From Gloeophyllum trabeum ATCC 11539 (Eukaryota > Basidiomycota > Agaricomycetes > Gloeophyllales > Gloeophyllaceae): a stretch of 64,000 nt of DNA. Below, piece by piece: positions 23,267-35,281 of this stretch (the first letter of the stretch is position 1; every line of letters begins with the position of its first letter). Both the position numbers and the translations under genes were made by a program. The notes under the pieces were generated by a model. The model ran no database searches and was not told the origin of the DNA. It saw nothing but the letters and a program-made list of their open reading frames with translations. The stretch lies in the NCBI RefSeq assembly GCF_000344685.1, contig NW_006920424.1:738940-802939 (forward strand). Direction: 5' to 3'.

Positions 23267-24690
23267 CTTCTCACCGGACTATCAGCTAGATTATCTGGAT
23301 GATCTGGACTTATTTTCGTGGTCGCCGACGTCTTCAACACACGCGCATCAATTCGGGCCACAAGCCGTTCTCCTCAGTCTGAGCTTCGACTTTATGATCT
23401 GTTTCCTGTGCAAAAAAGCCAAACTTCAATGCTTTACACTGCTAGTAAAATATCTACAGTAGTACTGATGCAATATATACAATAAAAATAATTTATTTAC
23501 CACTAAAATGCGCAATATTCTAGTCATGAATCAGAATTCCTCTTCACCTGAGTCCTCATTGATCATCCCCTGGTTCTATACGATCTGTTGAAGCTGCCAT
23601 AGCATTAGCAGGATAACCTTCTGAATATCTTTTGACTACCTCTATTAGTGCATTAATTTTGTCTGCTTTCTTGCTGACTTGATGTGCCTTCTGGGCAGCA
23701 GAGAAGCCTTTACTATGCCTGCCCATCAAGAGAATCAGTTCCGAACCATGAGAGACTCACAGAATAGCAGCGCGAGCTGTTAGAAGTAACACGTTCTATC
23801 AAGACGCGTCATACACGCGTCCATTTCAACGCGTGTCGGCAAATCCCGGGAAAGCATTTCTGGCCTGTGTGGCGTCAGGTGCATTTTTCTCGCTCGGTAC
23901 CACTCCTTAAATCCCGGAATAAATGGAATAAATTGTTTCGATGGTATGGAAACACGTTCTCTGGCCCCGATTTTCTATTTTATCTGTTCATCATATTGTA
24001 ACTGTCATTTCTGGCACTCCAGAGACCACAGTTCATGTGTTTCGTATTCACATGGGCCCTAATTCAAAAAGTGGGCCAGAGACCATGTTCTAAACTACAT
24101 AAGAGATTATTTCATGATTTATCCGCGATTTTAGAGTGAGTACTCGTGGAGAAACTTGCACCATACGATTTGCCTGCCATTGAGCTGAAGTGGCTGAAGC
24201 GTGACGCGGAGTTTTAAATTGGCAGGCGTTGCCGACCCTCACGCAGGCCTCACGGACAAGTATAAGGGGTCACCTGGGCCAGGTGGTCTGACAATGCTCA
24301 AAGTCAAGGCTACACTTAATCTATGTGAGGAGGGAGTAGGAAAAGCCAGAGCCCCTCTCAGCGTGCGGTTTTGACGTCCACCCCATACTTACGACCATAT
24401 TTCTGTGGGTTATGCATGCGTCCTTCCAGGGGTGACATACGTCGATCCTAGGTGGCTGTAACGTCCGCATCACCCTCAGTCATCTTTGGTAAGGGAAAAG
24501 TCATCCGAGGTACAGTATACAGATTTTTTGGTTCCGTGCCTACTTGGACATTCCCGGCCGGTGTAGGTATATGCGGTACAGTAAATGAAGAGATCATTGC
24601 CGGGCGAAACTGGGTGCAGGCCCGGTTCGCTTCAGTACGCCTATGTTCGCTGCACGACCCACGCACACACGCGTCAGCGCTCTCTAGAGT
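23267..24690. other. AT-rich repeat-flanking DNA, no gene seen
   Basis: Right of the CACTA element. No frame longer than about 80 codons and no recognised motif. An open stretch just after the insertion site (23270-23460) could hold displaced remains of the interrupted gene, but I found no match to the missing part of the WW family. Confidence 0.4.
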
Positions 24691-25573
24691 TCAATGATTC
24701 AACAGAGACGCACCGGGTTTGCGCTGCCATCCTTTCTTGCTCGGGTTGCGGCCCTTGAGGTTCAGACTGCGGTCGACGAACTTCTGGACCTTCTTCGACG
24801 GTACGGTGTGTGATGCGCCGAGGAGTGCCTGCTGCGAGGGCTTGGGGAGCACGCGGACTGCGCGGGACCTATATACCACACAGGATTCAGCACGGCTGGC
24901 GGTAGGAGGATTGAGGGACGTACCCGATGACGGTGTCCTTTGCTTTGTTTGCAGTCTTGCGCCGCTTGGGCTGGGTGTTGCGCGCTTGGGTTTTCGTTTT
25001 TGAGGCTTTGGGCCGGGATGCGGATGCGGATGCGGACTGGGAGAAGGCGGCGGCGAAGAGGTGGTCGGGGAGGTAATTTCGGTTCGCGGGGGGCTCGGCG
25101 GTTTCATCTTCACCTTTGGGCACGCCAGAGCCGCCGTCAGCTTCAGATTCAGAGCCAGAGTCGTGTTCTTCGCTGTCGGACATCGAGTGTTCGTCTTCGT
25201 CCTCGGCGACGCCTTCCATAAACTCGTCCGCCGCCTCCTCGAGGTCGGAGCCGGACTCGCCAGCGGCTTCCTCCATCGCGCGCTGCATCCTCGCCTCGAG
25301 GTCCGCCCTCTCTCCCTGCTCTCCATCCTCCTCCTCCTCAATCCCTTCCCCCTCTTCTTCTAGTGCGACAGAAACCCCCGTCCCCGCCCTCTCCTTCATC
25401 CTCCGCTCCCGCTCCCTGTTCTTGTCCTTCCGCCTGCACTGCTCCGCCGCGCGGAACCGCTCGACGTCCTGCGCGCGAGTCTGCGCGGCCTTCTTGGATT
25501 GCGAGAGGGTGAGCGACTCGGGTGCGTCATTGTCCGACTCGGAGTCGCTCGAGGAGGGGGCGCGGCGGGGCAT
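24691..25573 (-). CDS. UTP16/BUD21-like U3 snoRNA-associated nucleolar protein
   Basis: Two exons (25573-24924 and 24868-24691; intron GTACGT...TATAG) give 275 residues. The start MPRRAPSSSDSESDND is chosen over an upstream in-frame ATG at 25723 because the extra residues look like leader translation and would overlap the neighbour. The protein has a Ser/Asp/Glu-rich head and a basic coiled-coil-like stretch (RRKDKNRERERRMKER). Long acidic runs and a basic Lys/Arg tail follow, ending FVDRSLNLKGRNPSKKGWQR. This layout and tail resemble the U3_snoRNA_assoc family, which acts in 18S rRNA processing in the nucleolus. Low complexity makes the assignment tentative; another nucleolar protein is possible. 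It is divergent from thiamine pyrophosphokinase, with 135 bp between the start codons. Confidence 0.5.
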
Positions 25574-25708
25574 CGTGAGGTTAGAGAGGAGGGGACTTGA
25601 GAGTGAGGACTTCTTCCGCCCGATCAAGTCTCGCGTGGCGTCCACGTGCGCCTTCCTCCGATGCTTCTTCGGACGAGTCGATCGCCACCTCCTGCGCTGA
25701 AGCTCGCC
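25574..25708. promoter_or_regulatory. Compact bidirectional promoter
   Basis: Only 135 bp separate the start codons of the UTP16-like gene (minus) and thiamine pyrophosphokinase (plus). Promoters and leaders of both must share or overlap this sequence. No clear TATA box is seen. Confidence 0.5.
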
Positions 25709-26848
25709 ATGTCCCACTGGCACCTCCCCTTCCTGACCCCAGTCTCAGAAAAAGATACAGCACATGCTCAAGGGAAATACGCGCTCATAATTCTGAACCA
25801 GCCCTTCTCGTCCTCCCTGCTGTCGCGCGTGTGGGCGGCGGCAAGTTGGAGGTGCTGTGCGGACGGCGGCGCAAACCGGTTGTTTGATTTGCTGGGGTCC
25901 GAGGGGATGGATAAGCGGACGTTAGTGATGTAACATAAGTGGCAAAGAGGGGAGGGGCTAACGGGACTTCAGATACCTCCCGGACCTTATCAAGGGCGAC
26001 TTGGATTCTATACGGAGTGAAGTCAGGGAGTATTATGAATCCCAGGTGAGCGTGGCCTACTAGTGCCGCACCAAGGCAATGCATAACCTTCACTGATAGG
26101 GCGTGTCCGTCGTCGAAGACGAAGACCAATACTCCACCGACCTCATGAAATGCATATCCAGCATCGAAGCGCTCGAACAGTCCTCCGGCAGCGAGGTACA
26201 TCCCCCCACCCTTACCCTCTTTACCGTCTCTCACCCCATTCCGCTGACTAGCCTCATCTCGTATCTCACGCTTACCTGTAGGAGCAGCACGCCATCATCC
26301 TCCTCGGCGGGCTCTCGGGCCGGCTCGACCAGACAGTGCACACCCTGCACCTCCTGCACAAGCTGCGAACGAGGAGGAGGCAGGTGTTCGCCGTGACGGA
26401 CGATAATGTGGGCTGGGTGCTCGATGCGGTGCGTACTCGCCTCATGCAGTACCCTGTCAGCGTTTACTGATTTTGACTTGGGCGGTCGCTGCAGGGCGAG
26501 CACTTCATTCACATCAACCACGTCGTCCTGGGCCAGACGTGCGGGCTCCTCCCCGTCGGGATCGACTCGACCATACTTTCCACGAAGGGATTAAAGTGGA
26601 ACTTGAGTACGTCTCTCCTTCGCCGTCTCTCCCTCCTTCTCCTTCCTCCCCCTTCCTCCACCCTTCGAGCCTCAACACAACATGATTTACCACTGAATTG
26701 TGTATGCGTGACGTGAACAGCCGAGCAAGAATCTTCCTTCGACGGCCTGGTGTCGACGTCGAACCACCTCGTCCCCGAGGAGGATGTCGTGTGGGTGCGG
26801 ACGAGCAGGCCGATCTGGTGGGTCGCGGAGCTGCGGAAGCTGGGCTGA
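25709..26848 (+). CDS. THI80: Thiamine pyrophosphokinase
   Basis: Transfers pyrophosphate from ATP to thiamine, giving the cofactor thiamine diphosphate. Six exons: 25709-25920, 25973-26045, 26100-26195, 26282-26428, 26495-26606, 26721-26848. They give 255 residues, the normal size. Family motifs appear in order: ADGGANRLFD (about 50-59), YLPDLIKGDLDSIR (about 72-85), EDQYSTDLMKC (about 103-113) and LLGGLSGRLDQT (about 135-146). The C-terminal thiamine-binding segment GLLPVGIDSTILSTKGLKWN follows, then the usual VSTSNHLV. The Asp residues of GDLDSIR and the DQYSTD segment are those expected to bind metal and ATP. The start follows the divergent promoter directly. Confidence 0.93.
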
Positions 26849-27877
26849 AGTCGTCTCATCAAGGAGCAAGGTACAAAAGTAAACTCGGGAATTATCACCC
26901 GCTGGTGTGATCGTTGTCTGCATTTGTGTGGCCTGGAGGCCACAACGCGATGACCTCACTCGTAGCGCATAGTCTGGTATGGCGACTCGCATTCTGTGGT
27001 TATGCGGAATCCGTTGCTCGGGTGTCCCCGATGATCCCAATATTTGGTGATTAGACCCGTCACCCGAGTTCGTCCCAAGGCACGCGACCCGCAACCCCCC
27101 CGTCGACGCGAGGATGCGCCGCCTACCTCAAATCGGCCTGCTTTCGCTCCCCACTCAGACCCGCTACCTGGCATCACAGCGCGGGGTTCGAACGGAGGAA
27201 GCGAGCAAGCCCGCGCATGGGCCAAATCATGTGGATCGTTTGTAAGTCACAAAACGGTAGACCGAGCCTCGGCGCCGGCCAATTCAAAGCACTGAGGTGT
27301 GTCACGAAGGCTCGGACCATTTTCCAGGTGCGGGACTGCCTCTGATATCGAGACGTGCGCCTGCGCAGCCAGAGTGTGATACGCCGTCCCCGTGAAGTGT
27401 CGGAATATCCAATGCGCCATGGTATGGGATCTGGCCCGGGCAGGCCGCCAGGTTGGAGGCAGTGGCCTGACCAGGCTATTGGCGAACACATACGTAAAGG
27501 ACTGCTGTCGTGTGCAATCCAATGATACAGATGCACGTCGTCAGACTTGTAGTCATCCATCCCTAGTTAACAGTCTTGCCAAACCCACAATACGAGTGAC
27601 CCGTCTTCTGGGCGATATTTATACAGGGACAACCCGCGGTACGCATATCCGAGTCTTTCTTAACTGAGCCCACGCGTCCATACACGGAGCATGCATGTCA
27701 CCTCGCCGATTTTGCGCGGCTATAAAGCATCGCTAGGCGACAGGGTTTCCTTCGTCATCTTGCGAAGCTGGACTCCTACGGCGCAGAAAGCGGCCGACCT
27801 TTTTCTTGTCTGGAAGCGCCTGTCGGGCTTTGTATAGAAGCCGTCTGGCCGACATTTTGAATGATTTTCAGCCAAAG
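26849..27877. other. Intergenic region, no gene seen
   Basis: About 1 kb downstream of THI80. Frames on both strands lack motifs. A TATA-like ATATTTATA near 27617 has no recognisable gene behind it. Confidence 0.45.
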
Positions 27878-28206
27878 TCAGCGCCAGTCCAGCCTGCTTC
27901 GCGCTGCCCTCCATTTCCAATTCATCCCATTCGCCCAGAAGTGGCGGATGAGCGGAAGTGAACAGACGAGCCAGAGCAGCGCCATGGATAGTCGGGGGAT
28001 TAATGTATCACTGGCAAACGTGGAATCCAATGAGAAACACGGAAAGGAGAAAGCGAGCAGAAACGACGTGATCCTGCCAATAAGAGATGCAAATTCAGTG
28101 TCAGTCGCTTGGGTAGAATGAAGTGAAACAGTACGCGGACGTACGACCATAGTAGGAGAGCGAAGGGTACGCCGTAGGTTATGGAGAGAGATTCCAATCA
28201 CGGTCA
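27878..28206 (-). pseudogene. C-terminal relic of a WW-family membrane protein
   Basis: On the minus strand, LESLSITYGVPFALLLWS is followed by an intron (GTACGT...TTGGCAG). It continues ITSFLLAFSFPCFS and ends GMNWKWRAARSRLDWR before TGA at 27878. This fits the last membrane spans of the same mushroom family seen decayed at 18.9-20.5 kb (pattern SLPYALLMWS...SFLxAFSF). The frame breaks immediately upstream of LESLS, and no other part of the gene was found on this strand. It is therefore a 5'-truncated fragment. Confidence 0.5.
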
Positions 28207-28822
28207 CACGGACATTTGGCTGGCAGACGTTGCCCACCCTCATTGTCCGAGTCACTGTACTTACCTACACCTAATTTTCTTTCATGACAATCCATCCTTA
28301 CTTCGCATCGCACTTTACGAAGACAGCATAGTTGTAACATTTTCACACTCGATCTACGAGGTAACAACACATCGTGCACCCGGCAAAAGAGCCCAAAGCG
28401 CCAGGCGCAACGACAGCGACTGGTTGAAGCTACAACATTCATCTGACTTTGTTGTCACTTATCATTATCGACAGCACCCAAGGCCACCAGGGCCCGGGGA
28501 CACAGCAAGAAACAGAGCGAGGCAACTTGACTAGCAGAAGCAAATGCTCGAAACACATCAATCTATACACAAAGAACCTCGGAAAGCTCACGTCTATTCG
28601 TTGCAATGATGATGATGCGTGCTTTCGTACAACGTGAGTGGTGTAATGCGCCGAAGATGCGAATGGGTTTGCAAGTGCGAGTTGGATGCCATATGCGAGA
28701 TGCGATTTGGGTTCGGAGTAGGAGTTGAATTTGCAGAGATATCGAGATCGAGCGAGATGGGCATAGATGAGCAGACGTCGGCCATAGACATAAGCAGCAG
28801 TGCGGGACCAGAGAGACATGGT
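28207..28822. other. Intergenic region, no gene seen
   Basis: Between the WW-family relic and the 3' end of the large Ser-rich gene. It probably holds that gene's 3' UTR. No structured element recognised. Confidence 0.4.
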
Positions 28823-31800
28823 TTAACGACGTGCAGGCGTAGGACGACCGCGCGGACGCGGGCGGTTTATCCTCAGCGATTGGGGTGCACTGTCAGAGGT
28901 AGAGTAACCGTCAGTGATCCAGCGAGCGCAATTCACTCCAGGGGGACCCACCTCATCACCAAGCTCTCGTTCATAATAGAATTTTCCTTGTTAGCCTTCG
29001 ACTTTGGCGCCGCCCCGCGTTTCGACCAGCCGAGCGCGGCGCGACGCGTACTGGACGTGACGCGCGGCCGGGGCGCTTGCGGGAGGTTCATCGAGTCCTC
29101 GCCCTGCGACTTGTCGAATTTGAGTCCCAGAGGCGAGACAGCCTTGATAGCCTCCAGAGCCGGCGGCGGAGACAGGACGTTCGGGTTGACAGACACGTCC
29201 TGGAGGACCGAGGGACGGGCGTTCTCCGGGGTCTGGCCTTGTCCTTGTTCGTGTTCCATATGGATAAACCGAACCTCGTCTGGCGAGACCGAGAAGCTGG
29301 GACTGGCGCGAGGATACGGTGACGGCCGCGAGTTGACGCGCGAACGGATGCGACGGGGGCGGAGCTCAGACGGCAGCGGGCCGTAGTTGTTCTGAGAGTG
29401 CTCGAGCAGCGCCTTCATACCCTCTGGACGCCGGGGAGGCTGGAAAGCTATGCACTGGATTAGAGAACGCGATCTGTATCTATAACAATCCACTTACATT
29501 GCACAGCGAAGAGCGAGAATGGCGTGTCAGACCAGACCCGCTTGCTCTCCTCGACTGTTTCCTCGGCCTCGTGCCGCAGCGCATAGTACTTCCGCAAGAC
29601 TGTCGGACCGCCCTCGTCATCCCATTCACCAGAGGCTATGTCTTGGTCGACGACCAGGATCGAGTCAGATGGGAATGAACCAGCAGTCGCGTCGATAGAA
29701 GCCGGGCTTGCGGGTGATGCAGGACTGGAGGCGCCCGACATTTCCTCCTGGATTGTTTCGTAGACCGAGTAAACCGAATGACGAGAAGCCCGAGCTTGGG
29801 AAATCCGGCGACGATGACCAGCGCCTCGAGACCGCGTCCTTTGTCGAGGAGCAGGTCTGTGCGTGATGGGGTAGGTTGCGTTGGACAGCATGGCGTTGAG
29901 ATGAGCGACATCTATGCTGGATTGAGAACCACCAGACTGAGACGATCCATCGGAAGACAGAGGCGGAGTCTCAGCACCCGAGCTGGCATACGTAGCAGAA
30001 GTACCGGAGCGAGGCCTCGAGGTGCGTCCGGGATTAGGGAAGCTCAGTTGAACCCATGCTGTGCGAGCAATTAGTGGATATTTCGTCAGAACAAATGCGA
30101 ACTCACAGGATGTTGTGCTGTCATTATCACCATCCGAGCTAAGACAGTTCTCTTCCAGACTCTGTCGAACTAACAACCCACGAGTGGCTTGCTGCATCCT
30201 ACGATGACCGAATTGATGGGAGGACGTCGAAGCCATGGAAGCCTTGGGAGCCAGCTCGCGTTCAATCACCTGCACCCGGCCATCGAGCCCATCATGTTTC
30301 TTCTTGCCGAATTTGACACATGGGGATGCTTCCATTATGGACCCTATGGACTGACGCCGAACATGCCCTCCACCCAGCATCTAAAGTTATATGATTGTCA
30401 AGCACGTAGTGTAGGGAGGGGGAAACTTATAACTTACCGAGATCAGAGTATCATCCTCGTTCTCCGGGCTATGAATACTCACTTCACTATACATGGAGAT
30501 AGGTCGGAAGTGAGGAGGCATGAGACTGCCCTGGATTGGATGAGAGTAGTCATTCCCGAAAACAGACTCCGACGAGACAGACGTGCGATATCCTGTCTTC
30601 TCAAAGAGGGAATCCTGGACGGACGTTCTCCGATCTTCATCTATAATAGAGTCGTAGGAAGATCGCTGGTCATCATCTCCGCTGTACTGGCTTTCGTCTC
30701 TGCTATAACGACTTTCCGGCGGAGAAGCGGATATGGCAGTAAGGGGAACACCGTGTTCAGGAACAGAAGAGAACATCTTGTCACCAAGGTCGGGGCGCCC
30801 TAAGCGCATTGCCGAGAAATCACTGAGAATAGAGTCGACGGAGGGATCATGACGGTGCCTCGCCCACGCTACCCTCCCACCATTGGCTCCATACATCGCA
30901 TAATTGTGGGCGATGGAACTGCCGCTGGTGCTTGAAGTAGTACGATGATGCGCCTTGAAGCTGCGATTGTAGAGGCTGACGGGAGGACCAACTGATGTGA
31001 CCGAGATGCCGGATTCATGGCGACGATGACCACGTCTAGCGACCTGGGAATTGCGATTTCCCGGTGCATTGAAGTAAAAGCTCGATGTGTCGCTGTCCAC
31101 CCGCTTGCGCTGAGGCTGATGCTTCAGGAAGGAGAATGTGTCATCGACAGACATTGACATGGACGAAGCATCATCGGAGGCCAGCACCCCTGGCAATCCA
31201 TATTCGAAAGGATCTTGGGCGCCCGAGTTGAGGACAACGCCATACGATGATACTGAGGCGATACTGAAAAGAGACTCGTCCCGTGCGTGACCACGCCGAT
31301 AAGTAGCTTGTGGTGGAGGGTAGAAAGCCGGACGGTTATTCGGATGGAATTCGAATCCCCGCCTTATCTCATCGAACGAATCGAAGCCATCAAAGCTGAC
31401 CTCGGATACCTGTCTGGAGTGAGCACCAGATAATTTGGAAAGTGCCAGATCACGAGCCCTTCTCTTCGAACTAGTGTCGGAGTCAAGACGTAAACGAGGA
31501 GAAGGCGCAGGAATATCGCTGGCCTTCGCAAAGATCGACTTCAAGACTGAGTTCTCTTCCTCGGGAATGGAACCCGTCGATAGACGGGAGGGGACCGGCG
31601 CCGGGATTTCGGCCGCTTTAGCATATATGGACTGCAGCACCGAGTTCTCTTCATCCAGAATGGAACCGTTGGATAGAGCACGAGCGTGGCGCGGCGAAGG
31701 GATGATGTCCGACAATGTGAGTGGCCTCTCCTCGCTGTATGTTGATTTCGGGGACACACGGTATTCCGGCGAAGGGAGACCTCCAAACTTGAATTCTTTG

Positions 31801-34800
31801 TTCAGCTTGCCATCAGATGGTCGCGAACCGAGCGACTCAGCGTCACTTGTTTTGACCGCTGCAAGTGCACACACGGGCAGTATATCAGGTTCCGGAGCCA
31901 TCCAGTCCAATGAAGGAGCTGGACTTCCCAGCCGCGGGTTTTCTGTGGACCTGCTGTCGGCAACAGCTTCCTGGCCTACTTCATGGCTTATTGAACGCTG
32001 CGAATCATCCTCTGCAGGCCGGAGGGGAACAGGAAGTGCCGGTATGGGTGGAACGTCAGCAAAGCGCTGATCAAGTCCAACTTCCAAGCGATCACCGACA
32101 TCGTATCGCAAATCGAACTGAGCTGGCGTACGGAAGGCACTCTCAAGCTGCTCGATGAAGCTGCGTCGGTCTGAGCCACCGGATTCATTCAGCTTCTTCA
32201 GTTCACCTGTAAAGTCAAATGACTTGTTGGTGTCATCCTCCCCGGGAGAGGACACGCCGCCTTCGTCAATATCAGCTTGGTTACCCTCCTCGTCATTGAG
32301 TAAAGCGCGGAAAACCGGAGCGTCGAAGTTAAGCTCCAATGACAGTCTGGGAGTCGGCTCGGGCAGCGGACTCTCCGGAGGAAGACCAGGGGAAGGCGGC
32401 AGATCCTGAGAGACATTGATGGGGAATGGCACTGTGTCATTCTCGTCGCTCTCATAGTTACCAGCAAGGAGAATTTGGAGTTCGTCAGGGATGTCGGAGT
32501 CAGGATCCTCTGGGTCGACATCCATTGTGCTAGTAGTAGAGCCTCCCATAGTACCCATAAGGCCAAGACCCCTACGAGCCTCGCGGGGAATAGGCATGCT
32601 CTCGTTGAGGCGGTCACGCGAAGCTTGCCGGAAGGAACGCCTCGAGGCGGGGGTAGGCGACCGGTCCCTCTCACCATTGTTGGAGCCAGAACGACCCGTC
32701 TTCGACGGTCTCGAGCCGAAGGTAAGCGAAGACGCCACAACCTGCTCACTGTGATCCACAGCAGGTGTGCGAGCTACTTCCGGCGATTCTGTATCCTCTA
32801 TGGTCGATATCACTCGCATGGAGGCCGAGGGCACCTTCGAATGAGGTGGCCTCAGAGGCTGGAACACTGGAAGGTCGGGAGCAGGAACCGGCGTCCCGCT
32901 TTCTGTCCTCTTGTGACTGCGACGTAGCGTCGGAGCAACCGGCGCGTTCCTGTCCTGGTCTGAACGAGCGTCCTTACGCTTCGGCTTGCCGGGCGAGATG
33001 GGCCACGGAGCAATCTGTTGACCGATTATCTGTGCGGGAGCAGGTATAGAGTTCCTGCCCCTAGATTGCGCGTATGGCCGAATTGACTGAATGGACGCCA
33101 TGCTGGACCTCAACAAGGGTTGCTGCTGGGTATTCTCCATGTCCATTCTCTTCTTAATAGGACTTCCGTCCTCCTGAGGTTCCTTGGGACGAGGCATGGG
33201 TACTGAGCTGGACAAAGAACGCTTGATTGGAGACGTGTCCATACTCTTTGGTGTCGCCTGCAGGTCCAAGCGATCAATCAAGGACGCCAAATCATTGGTT
33301 GCGGCGTCCAGAAGAGAGATATAACCTGAAGGGCAAGTAATTAGAAAGGCAGAGTGCATGGCAAAACTGGAAATACAGACCATCCCCATCATCGTAGATC
33401 GGGGTAGGCCTCGATTGCTTTGTTTGCCCCAGCAGCTGTTCAGAAACTGGCCTGGCACGAGCGGCTTTAATAGGCGTCTCCAAAGGGACCTGGTGCAGCT
33501 CGTCATGATGCCCGTCTTCCGTAGCCTCCTCCAGGGTCAGCAAGGGAGACCTTGGAGAAGAGGCTTCCGGAGCTTCCGGAGCTTCGGGCAGCGCGTCCTG
33601 GAACAGTTCCGTCACACGCGGGCGCCTCCTAGACGCGGAGCTCCTTCGACTCTCCTTCTCACTACCTGCGCTTGTCTTCCGAGTTTGCTCATTCAACGTA
33701 GCTGACGCCTGGCGTTTGACTTGCCGCTCTTTCTTCGTCCTCTCCTTGACAGTCTCCAATACCTGCTCGTCCCACTTCACCGAGATCATTGAGCCGGACG
33801 AGGACTTGCCGGTCCTTTCGGAGGATGTCGACAGGGGCCGCAGCGAAGACCCGTTCGAGAGTGTAGACGGCGCACGATTGCGGCCCGTAGTATGCAAATT
33901 GATGGACGACCCAACGGACAGGCGATTCTGGTTCTGCGCCGACACGATGGACGTCGATGACGAGTTACTCCTCGTCATTCCAAGGCGCATCGTCGACGGC
34001 CATCCGAGCCCAAGCATGCTCTTCTTCTTCCCCAGCGACTGCGCAGCCGCGGGCGACGCGCTCAACGCGCCGGCCTCGAAACTGCTCGTCGACGTCTTGA
34101 TGGTCCGTTGCTTTTCTTCCTTCTTCTCCACTTTCTCCTTTTTCTTCTTTTTCTTCGTCTCCGTCTTCGCCTCCTTCTCCGCCTCCTTGGTGGACTTGGA
34201 CTTGCCTCTCATGGACCCTTGGTTTTCGGGATTCTTCAGTTGCGCCCAGCTTCCTATTCTCGCCATGGACCTCATCGATCGCATGGCGCGGATGGCAATG
34301 GACCCCGTGTTCTGTGCGTTCGCATCCGGCGGGGCCAATAATGTTGGGCTGGGAGCCTCTGGCCTCAGGGATGAAAACGGCGGTGTCGAACCATGTAGCG
34401 GAGCTGGATTATGAGCTGGATTATGGACTGGAGCGCTCGGCAACCCCGAGATCGTACCTGCATGCTGTGCGGTAGTAGGAGTAGCGAGCAGTATTCCTGA
34501 GTCCAGCGAATTGAATCGAGCTCTCGAATCCTGGAACGCGAGCGGCCTTGCCGGCTCGGGAGCTACGGAAGCACGTGAGTTAAGAAAAATACCAATTGAA
34601 GCGGTCCTTACTCTTGGACCGAGGCTTGACGGTCTGGGGCTCTTTACCCTTGGGCTTCTCCTTGGAGTCTTTGCGTCCCCTCCCAATCGTCCACCATTTG
34701 TCCTTCTCGCCCCTCTCATCCTTCACCTTCGCTGCACCACCTGTTTGAGTCGTATTCGTAACGTCTCCTAGCGTACCGAGGCCCCAGGTAATACCATCCA

Positions 34801-35281
34801 AAGCCGCCCTGGATTTCTTCTTCTTCACCACGACAATATCATCAAAGTCGGGATCCTCAGTCGGATCCACGTATATTTCGAACCCGCCCCGACCCGTGGA
34901 GGCAGACCCTCCCACACGTCTCACGACGTCGGAGAGGTCCTTCCCTTTCTCCTTGGGCTTCCCGCTAGTTGATCCTAGTAGCCCCAACTTTGACTTCTTC
35001 GGAATCAGTCGTCGTCGAGGTCCCTCGTTCTCGTGACGTGGTGCCAGAGGCGAGGGCACCGTGACGACAGATCCGTTGAAGCTGTTGAAGGAGGAGTTGA
35101 CTTGCGAGGTGTTCCCCGCCGCAGACGGGGTTGCCTCGACGAGACGGATAGTGGGGATACGGGAGGGCTGAGGCGGAGTCGATGCATTTGCGGGTGAATG
35201 TGAACTTGAAGACGACGGTTTCGGACGGCCACGGAAAGAGTTGAGGTCCGGATTGCGAGCCAGAAGCGTACTGCGCATCAT
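28823..35281 (-). CDS. Large serine-rich protein of unknown function (2045 aa)
   Basis: Seven exons in one continuous phase: 35281-34612, 34562-33381, 33325-30438, 30380-30107, 30058-29498, 29447-28952, 28889-28823. The start is MMRSTLLARNPD; either Met could be used. The protein is dominated by Ser, Pro, Arg and acidic residues and looks largely disordered. It has basic Lys-rich runs (near residues 360-380) and no recognised catalytic domain. The more ordered islands read DGYISLLDAATNDLASLIDR, RSMRSMARIGSW, FQPPRRPEGMKALLEHSQ and PLPSELRPRRIRSR. Their non-repetitive character suggests conserved motifs. The basic tail is RINRPRPRGRPTPARR. Many SP/TP and RxxS sites suggest heavy phosphorylation. 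I recall similar uncharacterised proteins in Agaricomycetes but know no function. Confidence 0.8.

Noticed and set aside
24448..24697. 70-80-codon frames on both strands near 24.5 kb
   Set aside because: Short, without motif, and not linked by splice sites to the neighbouring UTP16-like gene.
25116..25700. 194-codon Ser-rich plus-strand frame
   Set aside because: Antisense shadow of the acidic UTP16-like exon, and it overlaps the thiamine pyrophosphokinase promoter.
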